38,918 nt of DNA, from contig DGHF01000222.1 of the NCBI GenBank assembly GCA_002392545.1, forward strand, positions 1-38,918, written 5' to 3'. Within the stretch, counting starts at the first letter, position 1; each line of letters opens with the position of its first letter. The notes beneath the pieces are model-generated. The model saw only the letters and a list, made by a program, of their open reading frames with translations, ran no database searches and was not told the DNA's origin. A program made the translations under genes and the position numbers. Source of the stretch: Ruminococcus sp. UBA3855. Lineage in GTDB: Bacteria; Bacillota; Clostridia; Oscillospirales; Ruminococcaceae. Positions 16,359 through 25,453 of the stretch are shown here, in pieces.

Positions 16359-18095
16359 ATGGCTGTTAATGGTCACGAAAATCGAAACAACAAACTTTGT
16401 TCGTCCGAGTATCAGGAGTTGATTACTGCCTGTAGTGCTTTTTATCATACTGATAAAGAATTCTGTTCCGCAGTATCAAGGGCATTTGTTCCCATCGCAA
16501 GAATCATGCATGTTGGTTTTTTTTCCATTCATATAGAAATTGCCAAAAGTATGCTTGCACCAAATGGGCTGATTTCTGAAATGACAATATTTGATGATGG
16601 CATCCGGCATCCGAAAGCAAAGGCGAAGAAATTTCAATATGAAATGGGCGAACGTGGAACTTTCCAGATTTTAATGTATCCGGAAAACAATTATACATGG
16701 ACAAGAAGCGAAGTAGCAGAACTGAAATTCCTTGCTGGAAATATCTTCCTGATGGAAAGCCGTACCCGAATGCATAAATCATTAGTCCGTGCTTATACAA
16801 CCGATTATATGACAAATGCCATGAATACACAAGGCTTGATGGCACATGGGGACAGGCTCTTGTCTGCGGGTCGTCTTTCGGATTATACTGGAATTTTCAT
16901 GAACCTGAAAAATTTCAAATACATCAATTCCAAAGTGGGACAATCCAAGGGAGACGAAATTCTTGTCAAATATTGCCGGAAATTGCAGGAAGCCCTTCTG
17001 CCTGATGAACGTCTTGCAAGACCGGGGGGAGATAATTTTTTTGCGCTCGTCCGGAAAGAGAGGGCGGAAATGTTTCTTTCCCTCATCCGTGAAGTGAGAG
17101 TTTCCATCCAGCTCCATGGAGAAAAAGCGATATTCGGCATTCACTGTCATGCCGGCGCATACAACATCAAAGAGGGCGAAGACATCAACGTGGCAATGAA
17201 TTGCTGTACCATTGCGCTGAGTGCCGTAAAGCATTCCGGAAAGGCGAATGAACAGGCATGGTATAACCCTGCTATGCGTGAAAGGGCAATGCATGACAAG
17301 CAGATTTCACAATTGTTCCCCGAAGCAATCATGACAGAAGAATTCCTGATATATTATCAGCCGAAAGTCAATCTGAATGACCGGAAATTATGCGGATGTG
17401 AAGCCCTTGTCAGATGGTATCACAATAATGTCCTTGTTCCGCCGATGGATTTCATCCCTGTTCTGGAGCGTGAAGGAACAGTATGCAGGTTAGATTTTTA
17501 TGTATTTGAGCATGTATGCCGTGACATTCAAGACTGGATTAACAAGGGGATTGAACCTGTTCGGGCATCCGTGAACTTTTCTCAACAGCATTTACAAAAT
17601 AATCGCTTTGCGGAACAGATTGTAGAGGTCATGAGAAAATATCAGATTGACAGCAAATACATTGAGGTAGAATTAACAGAAATGTCCGGCTCACAGAATC
17701 ATGATGCATTGCTGGAATTTTTGAAGAAAATGCGAGATTATGGAATCTGTACATCTATCGACGATTTCGGAACGGGATATTCTTCTTTGAATATGCTCCG
17801 TGAATTTAAAGCAGACATCATCAAGCTGGATAAATCCTTTATTGACCGTATTTCCCTGAATGTGTCAGATTATCAGGTTGACGAGATTGTGATTGAAAAC
17901 ATCATCCGCATGGCGCAGGATTTGAACCTTGAAATTATTTCGGAAGGGGTCGAGACGTTCCATCAGGCGGAATTCCTGAAACGTGTTCACTGCAATATGG
18001 CGCAGGGCTTCTTGTTTGACAAACCCCTCCCACATGACGAATTCGAAAATCGTTTAAGGGGTTCAAGAATTTATCCAGCTCCGAACAAAAAATAA
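16359..18095 (+). CDS. Cytosolic c-di-GMP phosphodiesterase-type protein (degenerate GGDEF + EAL)
   Basis: A 578-aa protein with no membrane segment. Residues about 15-135 are an undefined N-terminal sensor region, possibly GAF-like. Residues 145-300 form a GGDEF fold whose signature is GGDNF (223-227), so the catalytic Glu is lost and cyclase activity is unlikely; it may bind GTP as a regulator. The EAL domain (about 318-565) keeps EALVRW (348-353), VNFSQ (Asn406), ELTEM, DDFGTGYSSL (468-477), KLDKSF (Lys492), SEGVET (Glu529) and QGFLFDKP, so c-di-GMP hydrolysis to pGpG is expected. It shares a transcript with the dockerin protein 19 bases downstream, hinting that c-di-GMP turnover and surface or cellulosome remodelling are linked. 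Confidence 0.92.
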   Translation: MAVNGHENRNNKLCSSEYQELITACSAFYHTDKEFCSAVSRAFVPIARIMHVGFFSIHIEIAKSMLAPNGLISEMTIFDDGIRHPKAKAKKFQYEMGERGTFQILMYPENNYTWTRSEVAELKFLAGNIFLMESRTRMHKSLVRAYTTDYMTNAMNTQGLMAHGDRLLSAGRLSDYTGIFMNLKNFKYINSKVGQSKGDEILVKYCRKLQEALLPDERLARPGGDNFFALVRKERAEMFLSLIREVRVSIQLHGEKAIFGIHCHAGAYNIKEGEDINVAMNCCTIALSAVKHSGKANEQAWYNPAMRERAMHDKQISQLFPEAIMTEEFLIYYQPKVNLNDRKLCGCEALVRWYHNNVLVPPMDFIPVLEREGTVCRLDFYVFEHVCRDIQDWINKGIEPVRASVNFSQQHLQNNRFAEQIVEVMRKYQIDSKYIEVELTEMSGSQNHDALLEFLKKMRDYGICTSIDDFGTGYSSLNMLREFKADIIKLDKSFIDRISLNVSDYQVDEIVIENIIRMAQDLNLEIISEGVETFHQAEFLKRVHCNMAQGFLFDKPLPHDEFENRLRGSRIYPAPNKK

Positions 18096-18114
18096 TTCAC
18101 AAGAGGGAATTGCA

Positions 18115-19191
18115 ATGAAACGAAGATTATTTTCAGCTATGGGGAGCATTGTTCTCGCTGGAATGATGCTCCTCCAAAATATAACGGTATTTGCTTCTGA
18201 ACCGCTTCACGATACATCCCGAAATGTCCAGACGGAAGGGGTCGGAAATCCCTGCAATTATGGGGAGCGAAACACTCCGGCGGATGCATCCACGGCAGAA
18301 ATCAGGGCTATCAATCATGCAATGAGCGTGCAACAGGTGAAATATGCCCTTTATAAGGAAATTGATGAGCATTGGAGTTTAATTTCCACTCGGCTGGGAC
18401 AGACTGACCGTGAAAAAGTCTATGCATTATTCTTGGGCATTGGCACACGGGAAAGCACCCTCGGCGGAAACGGTGACGGCGCAGACATTGAAACAGCATT
18501 TGCAGAGGGCTTTGGAGTAAGTTCCGCCCATGCATATGGTACATTGCAGACGGCAGTCACAGCCTTTGCAGATGCAGACCCCCTATTCATGAAAGAAGAA
18601 GACGTTCCCGAAATGTATCAGTATTCTTTGACGGAATCCAATTTCTATGATGCAATCATCTCTGACCATATGGGAATCAGGAAAATCATGCATTTTGTCT
18701 GTGTCGGCATGAGAGAGGAAGGGCTTGAAGGGTATCAGGTTGTCAGGGGCGCATTAAAGGGCTTCAATACCGGATGGGCAACCTATACCGGAGACAATGA
18801 CGGATATTATAAAAATTATCCTGATGAAATTATCTCTCTTGCAAGATGGTACTATGAGCAGGGGCATTTATATGATGAAGTCTTTACATGGACAGGAGAC
18901 CAGAGAGTTGACGAATATCGACAAGGAAACGTCTGGGAATGGTGGGGTGACGGCATTCCGAGCCTTGCGGAAATTTCCGACGAAGAACCAACAAACCCCA
19001 TTGTCATCAATACAAAAGGTGATGTAAATCTTGACAATGCTGTCACAGTATTGGATATTATCGCATTACAGCGGTATTTGCTGAAACTGGATACTTTCAC
19101 AGAGGAACAGTTTCACCGTGCCGACATGGACGAGAACAGCACCGCCAACGTCATTGATTTGGCACTGCTGAAAAAATCACTGATGAAATAA
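18115..19191 (+). CDS. Secreted dockerin protein with lysozyme/transglycosylase-like domain
   Basis: A 358-aa protein with ATG at 18115 behind AGAGGG. Signal peptide 1-28. Residues about 65-255 have the spacing of a lysozyme-fold (SLT/goose-type) enzyme: TRES (Glu113 as candidate acid), then AYGTLQ (140-145, like G-LMQ), then GFNTGWATYTG (216-226, like the AYNAG segment) and a Tyr-rich YYKNYPDEI. Sequence identity to a named family is not obvious, so this is a fold-level inference. The C-terminus (301-358) is a type I dockerin with loops DVNLDNAVT and DMDENSTAN; the first Asn/Asp positions deviate from strong calcium loops. It may trim peptidoglycan so that cellulosomes can be displayed, or lyse neighbours. 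It is probably co-transcribed with the EAL gene. Confidence 0.75.
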   Translation: MKRRLFSAMGSIVLAGMMLLQNITVFASEPLHDTSRNVQTEGVGNPCNYGERNTPADASTAEIRAINHAMSVQQVKYALYKEIDEHWSLISTRLGQTDREKVYALFLGIGTRESTLGGNGDGADIETAFAEGFGVSSAHAYGTLQTAVTAFADADPLFMKEEDVPEMYQYSLTESNFYDAIISDHMGIRKIMHFVCVGMREEGLEGYQVVRGALKGFNTGWATYTGDNDGYYKNYPDEIISLARWYYEQGHLYDEVFTWTGDQRVDEYRQGNVWEWWGDGIPSLAEISDEEPTNPIVINTKGDVNLDNAVTVLDIIALQRYLLKLDTFTEEQFHRADMDENSTANVIDLALLKKSLMK

Positions 19192-19195
19192 CAAG

Positions 19196-19223
19196 AAAAA
19201 CGCTGGAATTCCCAGCGTTTTTT
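19196..19223. terminator. Bidirectional terminator
   Basis: AAAAACGCTGG (stem 19201-19206) AATTC CCAGCG (19212-19217) TTTTTT. It lies between the convergent dockerin and lipoprotein genes. Confidence 0.85.
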
Positions 19224-19227
19224 GGTA

Positions 19228-20973
19228 TCAGTGATTGAAATATTCCGTTGTGACAGAATCATCTTCCATATTGTGCTTGAATATCACAGCATCATCAGGG
19301 AGCTGAATCAAATCAAAATCGGCTTCCATGTCATAACGTGCAATGAAATCATATTTCCATTCCCCTAAATCCCGATAGCGAATGGCAACAATACCGTCGT
19401 TTCTGCATAAGAAATCTACTCGATTATGGTTGATGCTCCATGTTTCAATGGTATAATTGATATTGTCCATCTGATATTGATAGGCAGATTGAAATTCCCT
19501 TTCTCTGGAAATAATAAAGGGGTCAGGTACAGAATAGAGCGCATCATTTTCCTGCGAATTGCTGACAGGGTAACAGTCATAGCCGTTTTTATCGTCATTC
19601 CAATAATACACATTATTGTCAAGGGTAATCGATGTAATTTCATAATCGAAAGAATTATCATGGCTGGATACATCCGAATAGCAATAGCTGTTTTTTCCAT
19701 CTGAACTTACAGTATTGTATTCTAGGCGATAATCGAAAACAGTCCAGAATCCATAAGTAAACGGCTCGTTATTTTCGATGCGTTCAATATAGTTCTGAAC
19801 GATATCGGGCTGTGTGTCCAGTTTTAGGCTATTTTCATCAGCAATTGACAATGCCGACTGAAAATCCTGATATACTCCATACATCCCGATTTTTTCCAAA
19901 TCAGAAGCAAGCCATTCCTCAGCGGTTTTATTGGCATCAATTTTTTTCTGGTTTTCGATTTCCTGCGTGTGGGAATTAGCATGTTCCATGTATTCTTTCA
20001 TATCAAAGTCACTTTGATAGCTCCTCACAGCTGAAAGGAGTTTCATATTTTCGGTATCATAGAACCATGCAGAAACGATATTTTCATTTAGAAGGACAAT
20101 TGCCGTTTCTTCACCGTTGCGGAATACTTCACAGCGGTTTCCGATAATGGGGTTAATTCCGTCTTCGTCAATTTCCACATGGACAGGAAAACCATATTCA
20201 AATTGAAATTCGTCTTTGAGTTTGTCCGCCAGAAATATGGGCTGATAATCTCCCTCAAAAATTTCCGCCGGATAGAAAACATCATACATTTCCTTACGAT
20301 ACCAAGATTCTTTTCCGTTGGTTGCGTATTCGTATTCACCGGAGGAATCATAGAGAGGACTTCCCCCGACTTCCGCATCTGTCAACCTTGATGTTTCCTG
20401 ATAATAATACAGATTATCACCGTCAATGATATAATCATAATAAATGGTATCTCTGTCATTCTGATAAAAATACAGCGTTTCTCCGGTGTTTTTGGGGTCA
20501 TGTTCAGGGAGCATGGAAACATTGTCAATCTGGGAGAAATCAACAGTAAATTCTTCACCTTCCGAAAGGCATTCCAATGCCACATAAGTACAGAGTTTAT
20601 CTGCCATTGTTTCAGATGTTTGCATATTCACCGTGAAATATTTCGGGTTTCGGTGATTGGCGGCATACGCCCAAATCTGATTGCCGTAATATGCATAGGT
20701 ACAATTTGTATAGCCACGGCTGAAATTAACAGCGAAAAGGCTTTTTGTTGAAACAGCATTCGCCTTCAGGGAATCCTGATATAATCTGTCCAGCGTTTGA
20801 ACAAGTTCAATATCTGCGCCGTGTTGGGTTTCGAAATCGGAATCAGCGTAGGCATTGGAAATCTGAATAATAATATTTTCCGGCTCATCTTCTAAGTTTT
20901 CGGAAACGTGTCGAAAACATCCGGTCAACGTCAGACAAATGCAGAATGCTGTTAGAATTTTGATTGCTTTCAT
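19228..20973 (-). CDS. Large lipoprotein of unknown function
   Basis: A 581-aa protein with ATG at 20971-20973 behind AAAGGAA. A lipoprotein signal peptide ends in LTLTGC (Cys19), so it is lipid-anchored outside the membrane. The rest is rich in Tyr, Asp, Asn and Glu, with repeated beta-type patterns such as YYDYIIDGDNLYYY and NVYYWNDDKNGYDCY. It has no enzyme motif and no known fold that I can name. It follows the vWA-lipoprotein operon on the same strand, separated by a 99-base gap containing a terminator. No good sigma-A promoter is visible in that gap, so partial readthrough from the upstream operon may feed it. A role in surface sensing or envelope function is only inferred. Confidence 0.75.
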   Translation of the reverse strand: MKAIKILTAFCICLTLTGCFRHVSENLEDEPENIIIQISNAYADSDFETQHGADIELVQTLDRLYQDSLKANAVSTKSLFAVNFSRGYTNCTYAYYGNQIWAYAANHRNPKYFTVNMQTSETMADKLCTYVALECLSEGEEFTVDFSQIDNVSMLPEHDPKNTGETLYFYQNDRDTIYYDYIIDGDNLYYYQETSRLTDAEVGGSPLYDSSGEYEYATNGKESWYRKEMYDVFYPAEIFEGDYQPIFLADKLKDEFQFEYGFPVHVEIDEDGINPIIGNRCEVFRNGEETAIVLLNENIVSAWFYDTENMKLLSAVRSYQSDFDMKEYMEHANSHTQEIENQKKIDANKTAEEWLASDLEKIGMYGVYQDFQSALSIADENSLKLDTQPDIVQNYIERIENNEPFTYGFWTVFDYRLEYNTVSSDGKNSYCYSDVSSHDNSFDYEITSITLDNNVYYWNDDKNGYDCYPVSNSQENDALYSVPDPFIISREREFQSAYQYQMDNINYTIETWSINHNRVDFLCRNDGIVAIRYRDLGEWKYDFIARYDMEADFDLIQLPDDAVIFKHNMEDDSVTTEYFNH

Positions 20974-21002
20974 GGGAATATTCCTTTCTTTTGGGCTGTA
21001 TG

Positions 21003-21052
21003 AAAAAACTCAAAAACGGACAGCTCCGCCGGAGAATTCCGGCAGAACGTCC
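21003..21052 (-). terminator. Terminator (imperfect hairpin) after the vWA operon
   Basis: Outer GGAC/GTCC and inner CGCCGGA/TCCGGC arms (21018-21052) with an internal loop. On the minus strand it is followed by GTTTTTGAGTTTTTT. Confidence 0.65.
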
Positions 21053-21072
21053 AGAGGGTGAAAAACTGCAAT

Positions 21073-22284
21073 TTAATCGACAATTACGCCGTCAAAAAAT
21101 AGGGAATCTTTGACTTCTCCGGTATGGGCATCAATCACAATATAGCTATTGTGCCGTCCATTTGTCCCCAATCTGATATGATAGACCAGCCCATTTTCGG
21201 AATCATATTCCATCCGGTAATTTCCTTCAATGGGCACATTTTTTTCAGAGGAAAAGCGGTCAATGATTTCATCTTTGTGAGCTTCTGCGAGGGGGAGAGC
21301 GATTTCGAGCATTTGGGATTGTGAAATGATATTGTCAAGCTGGATTTTGTCAGGGTTGATAAAATCGTTACGCTGGAAATAAATATCCTCATCCATTTCC
21401 ATGCCATACATATCCACGGAGAAAAACACATCATTGATTTTGACACCGTTCACCATAGCATAGCCGTTAAACACGAGATTATTTTCACTGTCGTAATTGA
21501 AATTGGCAATCAGAATGTCATAGTCGTAATGTTGGGAAAAATAATCACAGATAGTTTTCATACAGCGGAGAATCCTGTCTTCGTCACCATCACGAGCCTT
21601 TTCCTGAATGAGCGTTTCGGTATAGTAGAGACTTCCGCCCATGCTCTGGTATTCAAGGGGTTCAATAGTGATGTTGGAAGTGGGAGCTGTTGTTTCAGTT
21701 TGTGCGGAATTCATGCGAACAGAATCTTGATACCATCCATAAGCGGAATTGACTGTGCTGTTATTGGTTTCAATATTTGTCATACACTTATTTGCATGGA
21801 TGATTTGTGCATCAATGGTTTCCGTTCCGTCTGTAGCGTAATAAAGCATATAGGTTGACCAGCTATCTGCCTCCACAGCGGGAAATTCCATTGGCTCATC
21901 TAATTCAATTTTGTTGCCTGCAATTTGGCTTTCACAAATTTCATGGTAGACACTGATATAATTTTTTTCCAGCTCCCCAACGTCGCAGGTTTGGGGGCGT
22001 TTCTCGAAACGCTTATCCCCCTTTTGGAAACGCTCCACCAATTCCGGAAACGACAATTGACAAATTTCTGTGTCAGTCGTGGAATAGTAATTTCCGTCCT
22101 TGTCGAAAAATGTAATTAAATAATCACTGTCGGAATTGCTATAGGGATTGTAGGAAATTTTATTCAGAAAGACAATATCAGGGCACTTGACTTTTAATTC
22201 AGGGTCTCTGATTTTGGGATTGTTCGCACTGCATCCAACCAATAGCATGGTTATCATTGGAAATAATAAGAATAATTTTTTCAT
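21073..22284 (-). CDS. PepSY-like lipoprotein
   Basis: A 403-aa protein. The start ATG at 22282-22284 is chosen because GGAGAAATTGAC lies upstream and a lipobox (LLVGC, Cys18) follows; an 18-residue extension is possible in frame but lacks a signal sequence. The body is Asp/Glu/Tyr-rich. The last roughly 90 residues look like a PepSY module: an SQSQMLEIALPLAEAHKDEI helix, then a Gly/His-containing strand and IVIDAHTGEV near the end. PepSY domains often inhibit or chaperone proteases, but here it is simply a surface domain of unclear target. The ATG overlaps the TGA of the upstream membrane protein gene by 4 bases (ATGA), so translation is coupled. Confidence 0.75.
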   Translation of the reverse strand: MKKLFLLFPMITMLLVGCSANNPKIRDPELKVKCPDIVFLNKISYNPYSNSDSDYLITFFDKDGNYYSTTDTEICQLSFPELVERFQKGDKRFEKRPQTCDVGELEKNYISVYHEICESQIAGNKIELDEPMEFPAVEADSWSTYMLYYATDGTETIDAQIIHANKCMTNIETNNSTVNSAYGWYQDSVRMNSAQTETTAPTSNITIEPLEYQSMGGSLYYTETLIQEKARDGDEDRILRCMKTICDYFSQHYDYDILIANFNYDSENNLVFNGYAMVNGVKINDVFFSVDMYGMEMDEDIYFQRNDFINPDKIQLDNIISQSQMLEIALPLAEAHKDEIIDRFSSEKNVPIEGNYRMEYDSENGLVYHIRLGTNGRHNSYIVIDAHTGEVKDSLFFDGVIVD

Positions 22285-22901
22285 GTCAATTTCTCCTGTT
22301 GGTCTCGTTTCTGATTTTCCTTGATAATGTGGAAACAAATCGCATTAAAAATATATATCGCAAAAAATGTTACAATTCCAGAATTTATCAGCAATCCGGC
22401 ATAATCAGGAGTAATCTTTACAACTCCGTCCACATAATAACATTGCTTTCCTCCCACTTTGATAAGCTCTCCTTTTCTGTACCAGTCAGTGCCTTGATTG
22501 CAATACACAATGATTTTCGGAGTAAATGGGGAAAATTCCGACAAAAATTCTGTTATCATGGGGATGTCAATGCCATCTGTTGTAACGGCTATCAAATCAT
22601 TAGAAAACGGTGCATGAACTTCTAAAATATGAAAATTTTCTTTTGTTTCCTTGTAAGTGATATTCATGAATATAAAACCGCTTTGATGCCTGTCATAAAG
22701 TTCAGAATCTTGTCTGATATTCTCTTTGTCGGTACGATAGAACATTACCAGAAATATCATGAATCCATATAACACCGCATTGGCAACTGATATAACTATT
22801 TTGAAATTGCCCTTACCTCTATAAATATTGATGATAGTGCGGTAAATCGTTGATACTATCAATAATAGGATGCAGGCTAATATCACATATAAGTATATCA
22901 T
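22281..22901 (-). CDS. Small integral membrane protein, unknown function
   Basis: A 206-aa protein with hydrophobic segments at about 3-22, 35-54 and 172-192. An extracytoplasmic-looking middle part (about 55-170) contains an IIVYCNQGTDWYRKGELIKVGGKQCYY-type stretch with two Cys. No family is recognised. It starts by ATGA overlap with the vWA gene (22898-22901) and ends by ATGA overlap with the PepSY-like lipoprotein gene (22281-22284). This strict coupling suggests that the three products are made in fixed ratio and act together at the membrane. Confidence 0.72.
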   Translation of the reverse strand: MIYLYVILACILLLIVSTIYRTIINIYRGKGNFKIVISVANAVLYGFMIFLVMFYRTDKENIRQDSELYDRHQSGFIFMNITYKETKENFHILEVHAPFSNDLIAVTTDGIDIPMITEFLSEFSPFTPKIIVYCNQGTDWYRKGELIKVGGKQCYYVDGVVKITPDYAGLLINSGIVTFFAIYIFNAICFHIIKENQKRDQQEKLT

Positions 22902-24391
22902 GACTGTTTTGTCTCGTTGATGATTCTCACAATGACATCATGCAATTTTTCAACGTCGTAATCCCCAATAATTGGCTCTAAGTGTGAACCGCCAATACCG
23001 GAATCATCTGTCAGAAATACATACGGCGCACCGGTACAAATAGCGGCTGCACGCCCGAACAGCTCCGTTTCTCTCATGGCATTAGAGGAGACAACCGGAA
23101 CAAGGCGAATCCCCTTTTCACTAGCCAATTGAATGGCGTTTTGTACTTCAATAGCTTTTTCGTCATGAGGGGGCGCATCAAAAATGAGGAATGCGACTTT
23201 TGCAGAATCGTCTTTCCATTCGTGGTTATTGAAAGCATCTGTGAGGGCTTCTGCGACAGCTTCGGGGTGGTCTCCGCCACCGTCAGCAGATTCCGCATTA
23301 AGTTGGGAGCGGATATATTTGGGGTCATTGGAGAAGGCATTTTCGCCCTTGACAACATATTCGTCCCCCTCGTCTTTGTAGAACGAAACAGACCATGTAA
23401 TATGTTCGTCATTCAATTCCTCTGCAATACTTCCGAAATCGCTTTGCAAATAGAACATTTCATCCCCCATTGAACCAGTAGTATCCACAATAAACATGAC
23501 CTGAGTATCAGGATATAATGTGGGGCTGTCTGTGACAGTGACAGCAATTTCACAATTCCCGACTTTTCCGGCATCATCGCTCTGTGTATCGGTATGCTTT
23601 TCAACAGGAGCAGTTGACTCCGCACCGGAAGCGGAATTCACCTTGACGGATTTTCCCTTTTTGCCGTCCATCTCAAACAGATAAGCAATGCCATTCTTGT
23701 TGGTGACAGCGTTCCAGATGGAATTACCATCCTCAGAAAGGAGTTGAACCTTTGCATTGGGGAGCGTTTCACCGGATTCATTTGTCACAGTGACAGCGAT
23801 TCTCTGCGTGGGGTCAAGCCCATAACTTGGGAACGATACCAAATCTTTGTTGACAATACCAGAGAAAAAGCCCCAGTTTTCATTATCGTTCCATTCGCCA
23901 GCCGTCAGCATTCCGGCTTCTGCAACAATATCAGGCTCTTCCGGAATTGGTTCTTCAATGACAGGGTCATCAGTGATAATATCCTCATCTTCAAATTCTG
24001 CCGTTCTTGGAACAGCAACCTCATCAGCAACCATCCCATCCGCCATAGGAGCACCAGCAGCAGAGGGCGCATCTGCAACAGCTCCGAACGTTTTCATTTC
24101 GCTGATACCGTCCGCCATAGCCATATCTCCGCCGTCAAAATCTGCGGCTTCGCCGTCTGCTTCCATAGCAGGAGCGTAAACAATTTCTTCACCTGCTTCA
24201 GCATCACCAGCATCATCAGCCATATCAGCCGCACCATTCATCATGGCAACTTCACCCCTCGGGGATTCATCCATTGCAGCGGAGCTCATATCAGCCGTTT
24301 CATACAGCGATTCAGGAGACGAACCGCACCCCGTGCAAACTGCTGCAATCAGCATTGAAATTAAAATTGCATAAATTCTGATTTTTTTCAT
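22898..24391 (-). CDS. Lipoprotein with von Willebrand factor A domain
   Basis: A 497-aa protein with ATG at 24389-24391 behind AAGGAGG. Lipobox VCTGC with Cys22. Residues 25-165 are a low-complexity stalk rich in Ala, Asp, Glu, Met and Gly with Pro-Glu repeats, suited to spanning the cell wall. A small beta domain (about 185-270, with VTNESGETLPNAKVQLL and a GIAYLFEMDGKKG segment) resembles a carboxypeptidase-regulatory/Big-like fold. The vWA domain (about 290-497) starts VMFIVDTTGSMGDE, an intact DxTGS MIDAS metal site, with GGGDHPEA and FDAPPHDE downstream. vWA domains bind proteins via a metal ion. It is first in an operon with two other membrane or surface proteins, from a promoter at 24412-24440. 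Confidence 0.9.
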   Translation of the reverse strand: MKKIRIYAILISMLIAAVCTGCGSSPESLYETADMSSAAMDESPRGEVAMMNGAADMADDAGDAEAGEEIVYAPAMEADGEAADFDGGDMAMADGISEMKTFGAVADAPSAAGAPMADGMVADEVAVPRTAEFEDEDIITDDPVIEEPIPEEPDIVAEAGMLTAGEWNDNENWGFFSGIVNKDLVSFPSYGLDPTQRIAVTVTNESGETLPNAKVQLLSEDGNSIWNAVTNKNGIAYLFEMDGKKGKSVKVNSASGAESTAPVEKHTDTQSDDAGKVGNCEIAVTVTDSPTLYPDTQVMFIVDTTGSMGDEMFYLQSDFGSIAEELNDEHITWSVSFYKDEGDEYVVKGENAFSNDPKYIRSQLNAESADGGGDHPEAVAEALTDAFNNHEWKDDSAKVAFLIFDAPPHDEKAIEVQNAIQLASEKGIRLVPVVSSNAMRETELFGRAAAICTGAPYVFLTDDSGIGGSHLEPIIGDYDVEKLHDVIVRIINETKQS

Positions 24392-24411
24392 AATAATTCC
24401 TCCTTAATTTC

Positions 24412-24440
24412 ATCATAGCACATTTTCTCACCGAAATCAA
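24412..24440 (-). promoter_or_regulatory. Sigma-A promoter for the vWA operon
   Basis: Minus strand TTGATT (24440-24435), 17-base spacer, TATGAT (24417-24412), about 20 bases upstream of the start codon, so the leader is very short. Confidence 0.75.
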
Positions 24441-24634
24441 CCACTTTTACCGGATTGTGATAAGATTGTATATTTTGATGTGCTTTTGTCATTGATACGT
24501 TTGGAATGGGGTGTTTTTATGGAAAATTCTGCACAAATTTTCAGTTAAATTTATGTGTAAAATTTACAAATAAAATAAAAAGGGGGCTTGGGGGAAAATT
24601 GCCTCCCACTAAAATAAAAAAGGAGTGATATATA

Positions 24635-25453
24635 TTGTTAGGTGCAATTTATGGGGATATTATCGGCTCATACTACGAGGTGCATTGTACAAAGGAGTAT
24701 GATTTCCCCTTTCAAAAGGATTCTACTTTCACAGACGACAGCGTATTAAACACCGCCACGGCGAAAGCAATTTTATTGAATTTCCAACCCATCACCAGAA
24801 GGCAATTAAACCAGCGTTCAAGGGAATATGCAATTCAATATCAGCAATATTATTCATGGTTTCCCCATGCCGGATATGGGAATATGTTCACAGAATGGGC
24901 AAGTTCACACTCCACACGCAGACAACGCAGTTACGGAAACGGCGGTGCAATGCGAGTAATACCCATTGGATGGGCTTATGATGATATAGAGCAAATTTTA
25001 TTGCAGGCAAAGGCAAGCTGTCTCTGCACACACAATCATCATGAAGCGATTCAGGGCGCACAGATGGTCGCAGTGGCGGTATTTTTGGCGAGGATGGGAG
25101 CTGATAAAAACGAAATTCGTTCGGAATTGTCGAAACGTTTCCGTCATCCTCTTGCATTTCAGCTTGACGACATACGCCCATTATATGAATTTGACAGCAG
25201 AACAAATTACAGCGTTCCCCCTGCGATAGTCTGTTTTCTGGAATCGACAGACTATGAAAGCGCAGTGAGAAACGCTGTTTCCATGGGAGGAGATGCTGAC
25301 ACAATGGCATGTATTGCCGGAGGAATTGCCGAAGCGTATTACAAAGAAATACCGGATTTTGTGCGGAAATTCTGTGATTTGAAAATTGACAGCTCCATCA
25401 GAAAAGTAATTCAAGAATTTAAAAGGGGTTATTGTCCCCCATTAAAATCATAA
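24635..25453 (+). CDS. ADP-ribosylglycohydrolase family protein
   Basis: A 272-aa protein starting at TTG 24635, which is supported by AAAGGAGTG seven bases upstream and by the family's usual N-terminus, (M)LGAIYGDIIGS. Metal-binding motifs are present: FTDDSVL (TDDS at 33-36), GNGGAMRV, HNHHEAIQGA and GGDADTMACIAGGIAEA near the end. These match the DraG/ARH fold that removes ADP-ribose from proteins or small molecules using two divalent metal ions. It is cytosolic. No ADP-ribosyltransferase is adjacent, so the substrate is unknown. The 3' end overlaps the convergent transporter gene by 25 bases. Confidence 0.93.
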   Translation: MLGAIYGDIIGSYYEVHCTKEYDFPFQKDSTFTDDSVLNTATAKAILLNFQPITRRQLNQRSREYAIQYQQYYSWFPHAGYGNMFTEWASSHSTRRQRSYGNGGAMRVIPIGWAYDDIEQILLQAKASCLCTHNHHEAIQGAQMVAVAVFLARMGADKNEIRSELSKRFRHPLAFQLDDIRPLYEFDSRTNYSVPPAIVCFLESTDYESAVRNAVSMGGDADTMACIAGGIAEAYYKEIPDFVRKFCDLKIDSSIRKVIQEFKRGYCPPLKS

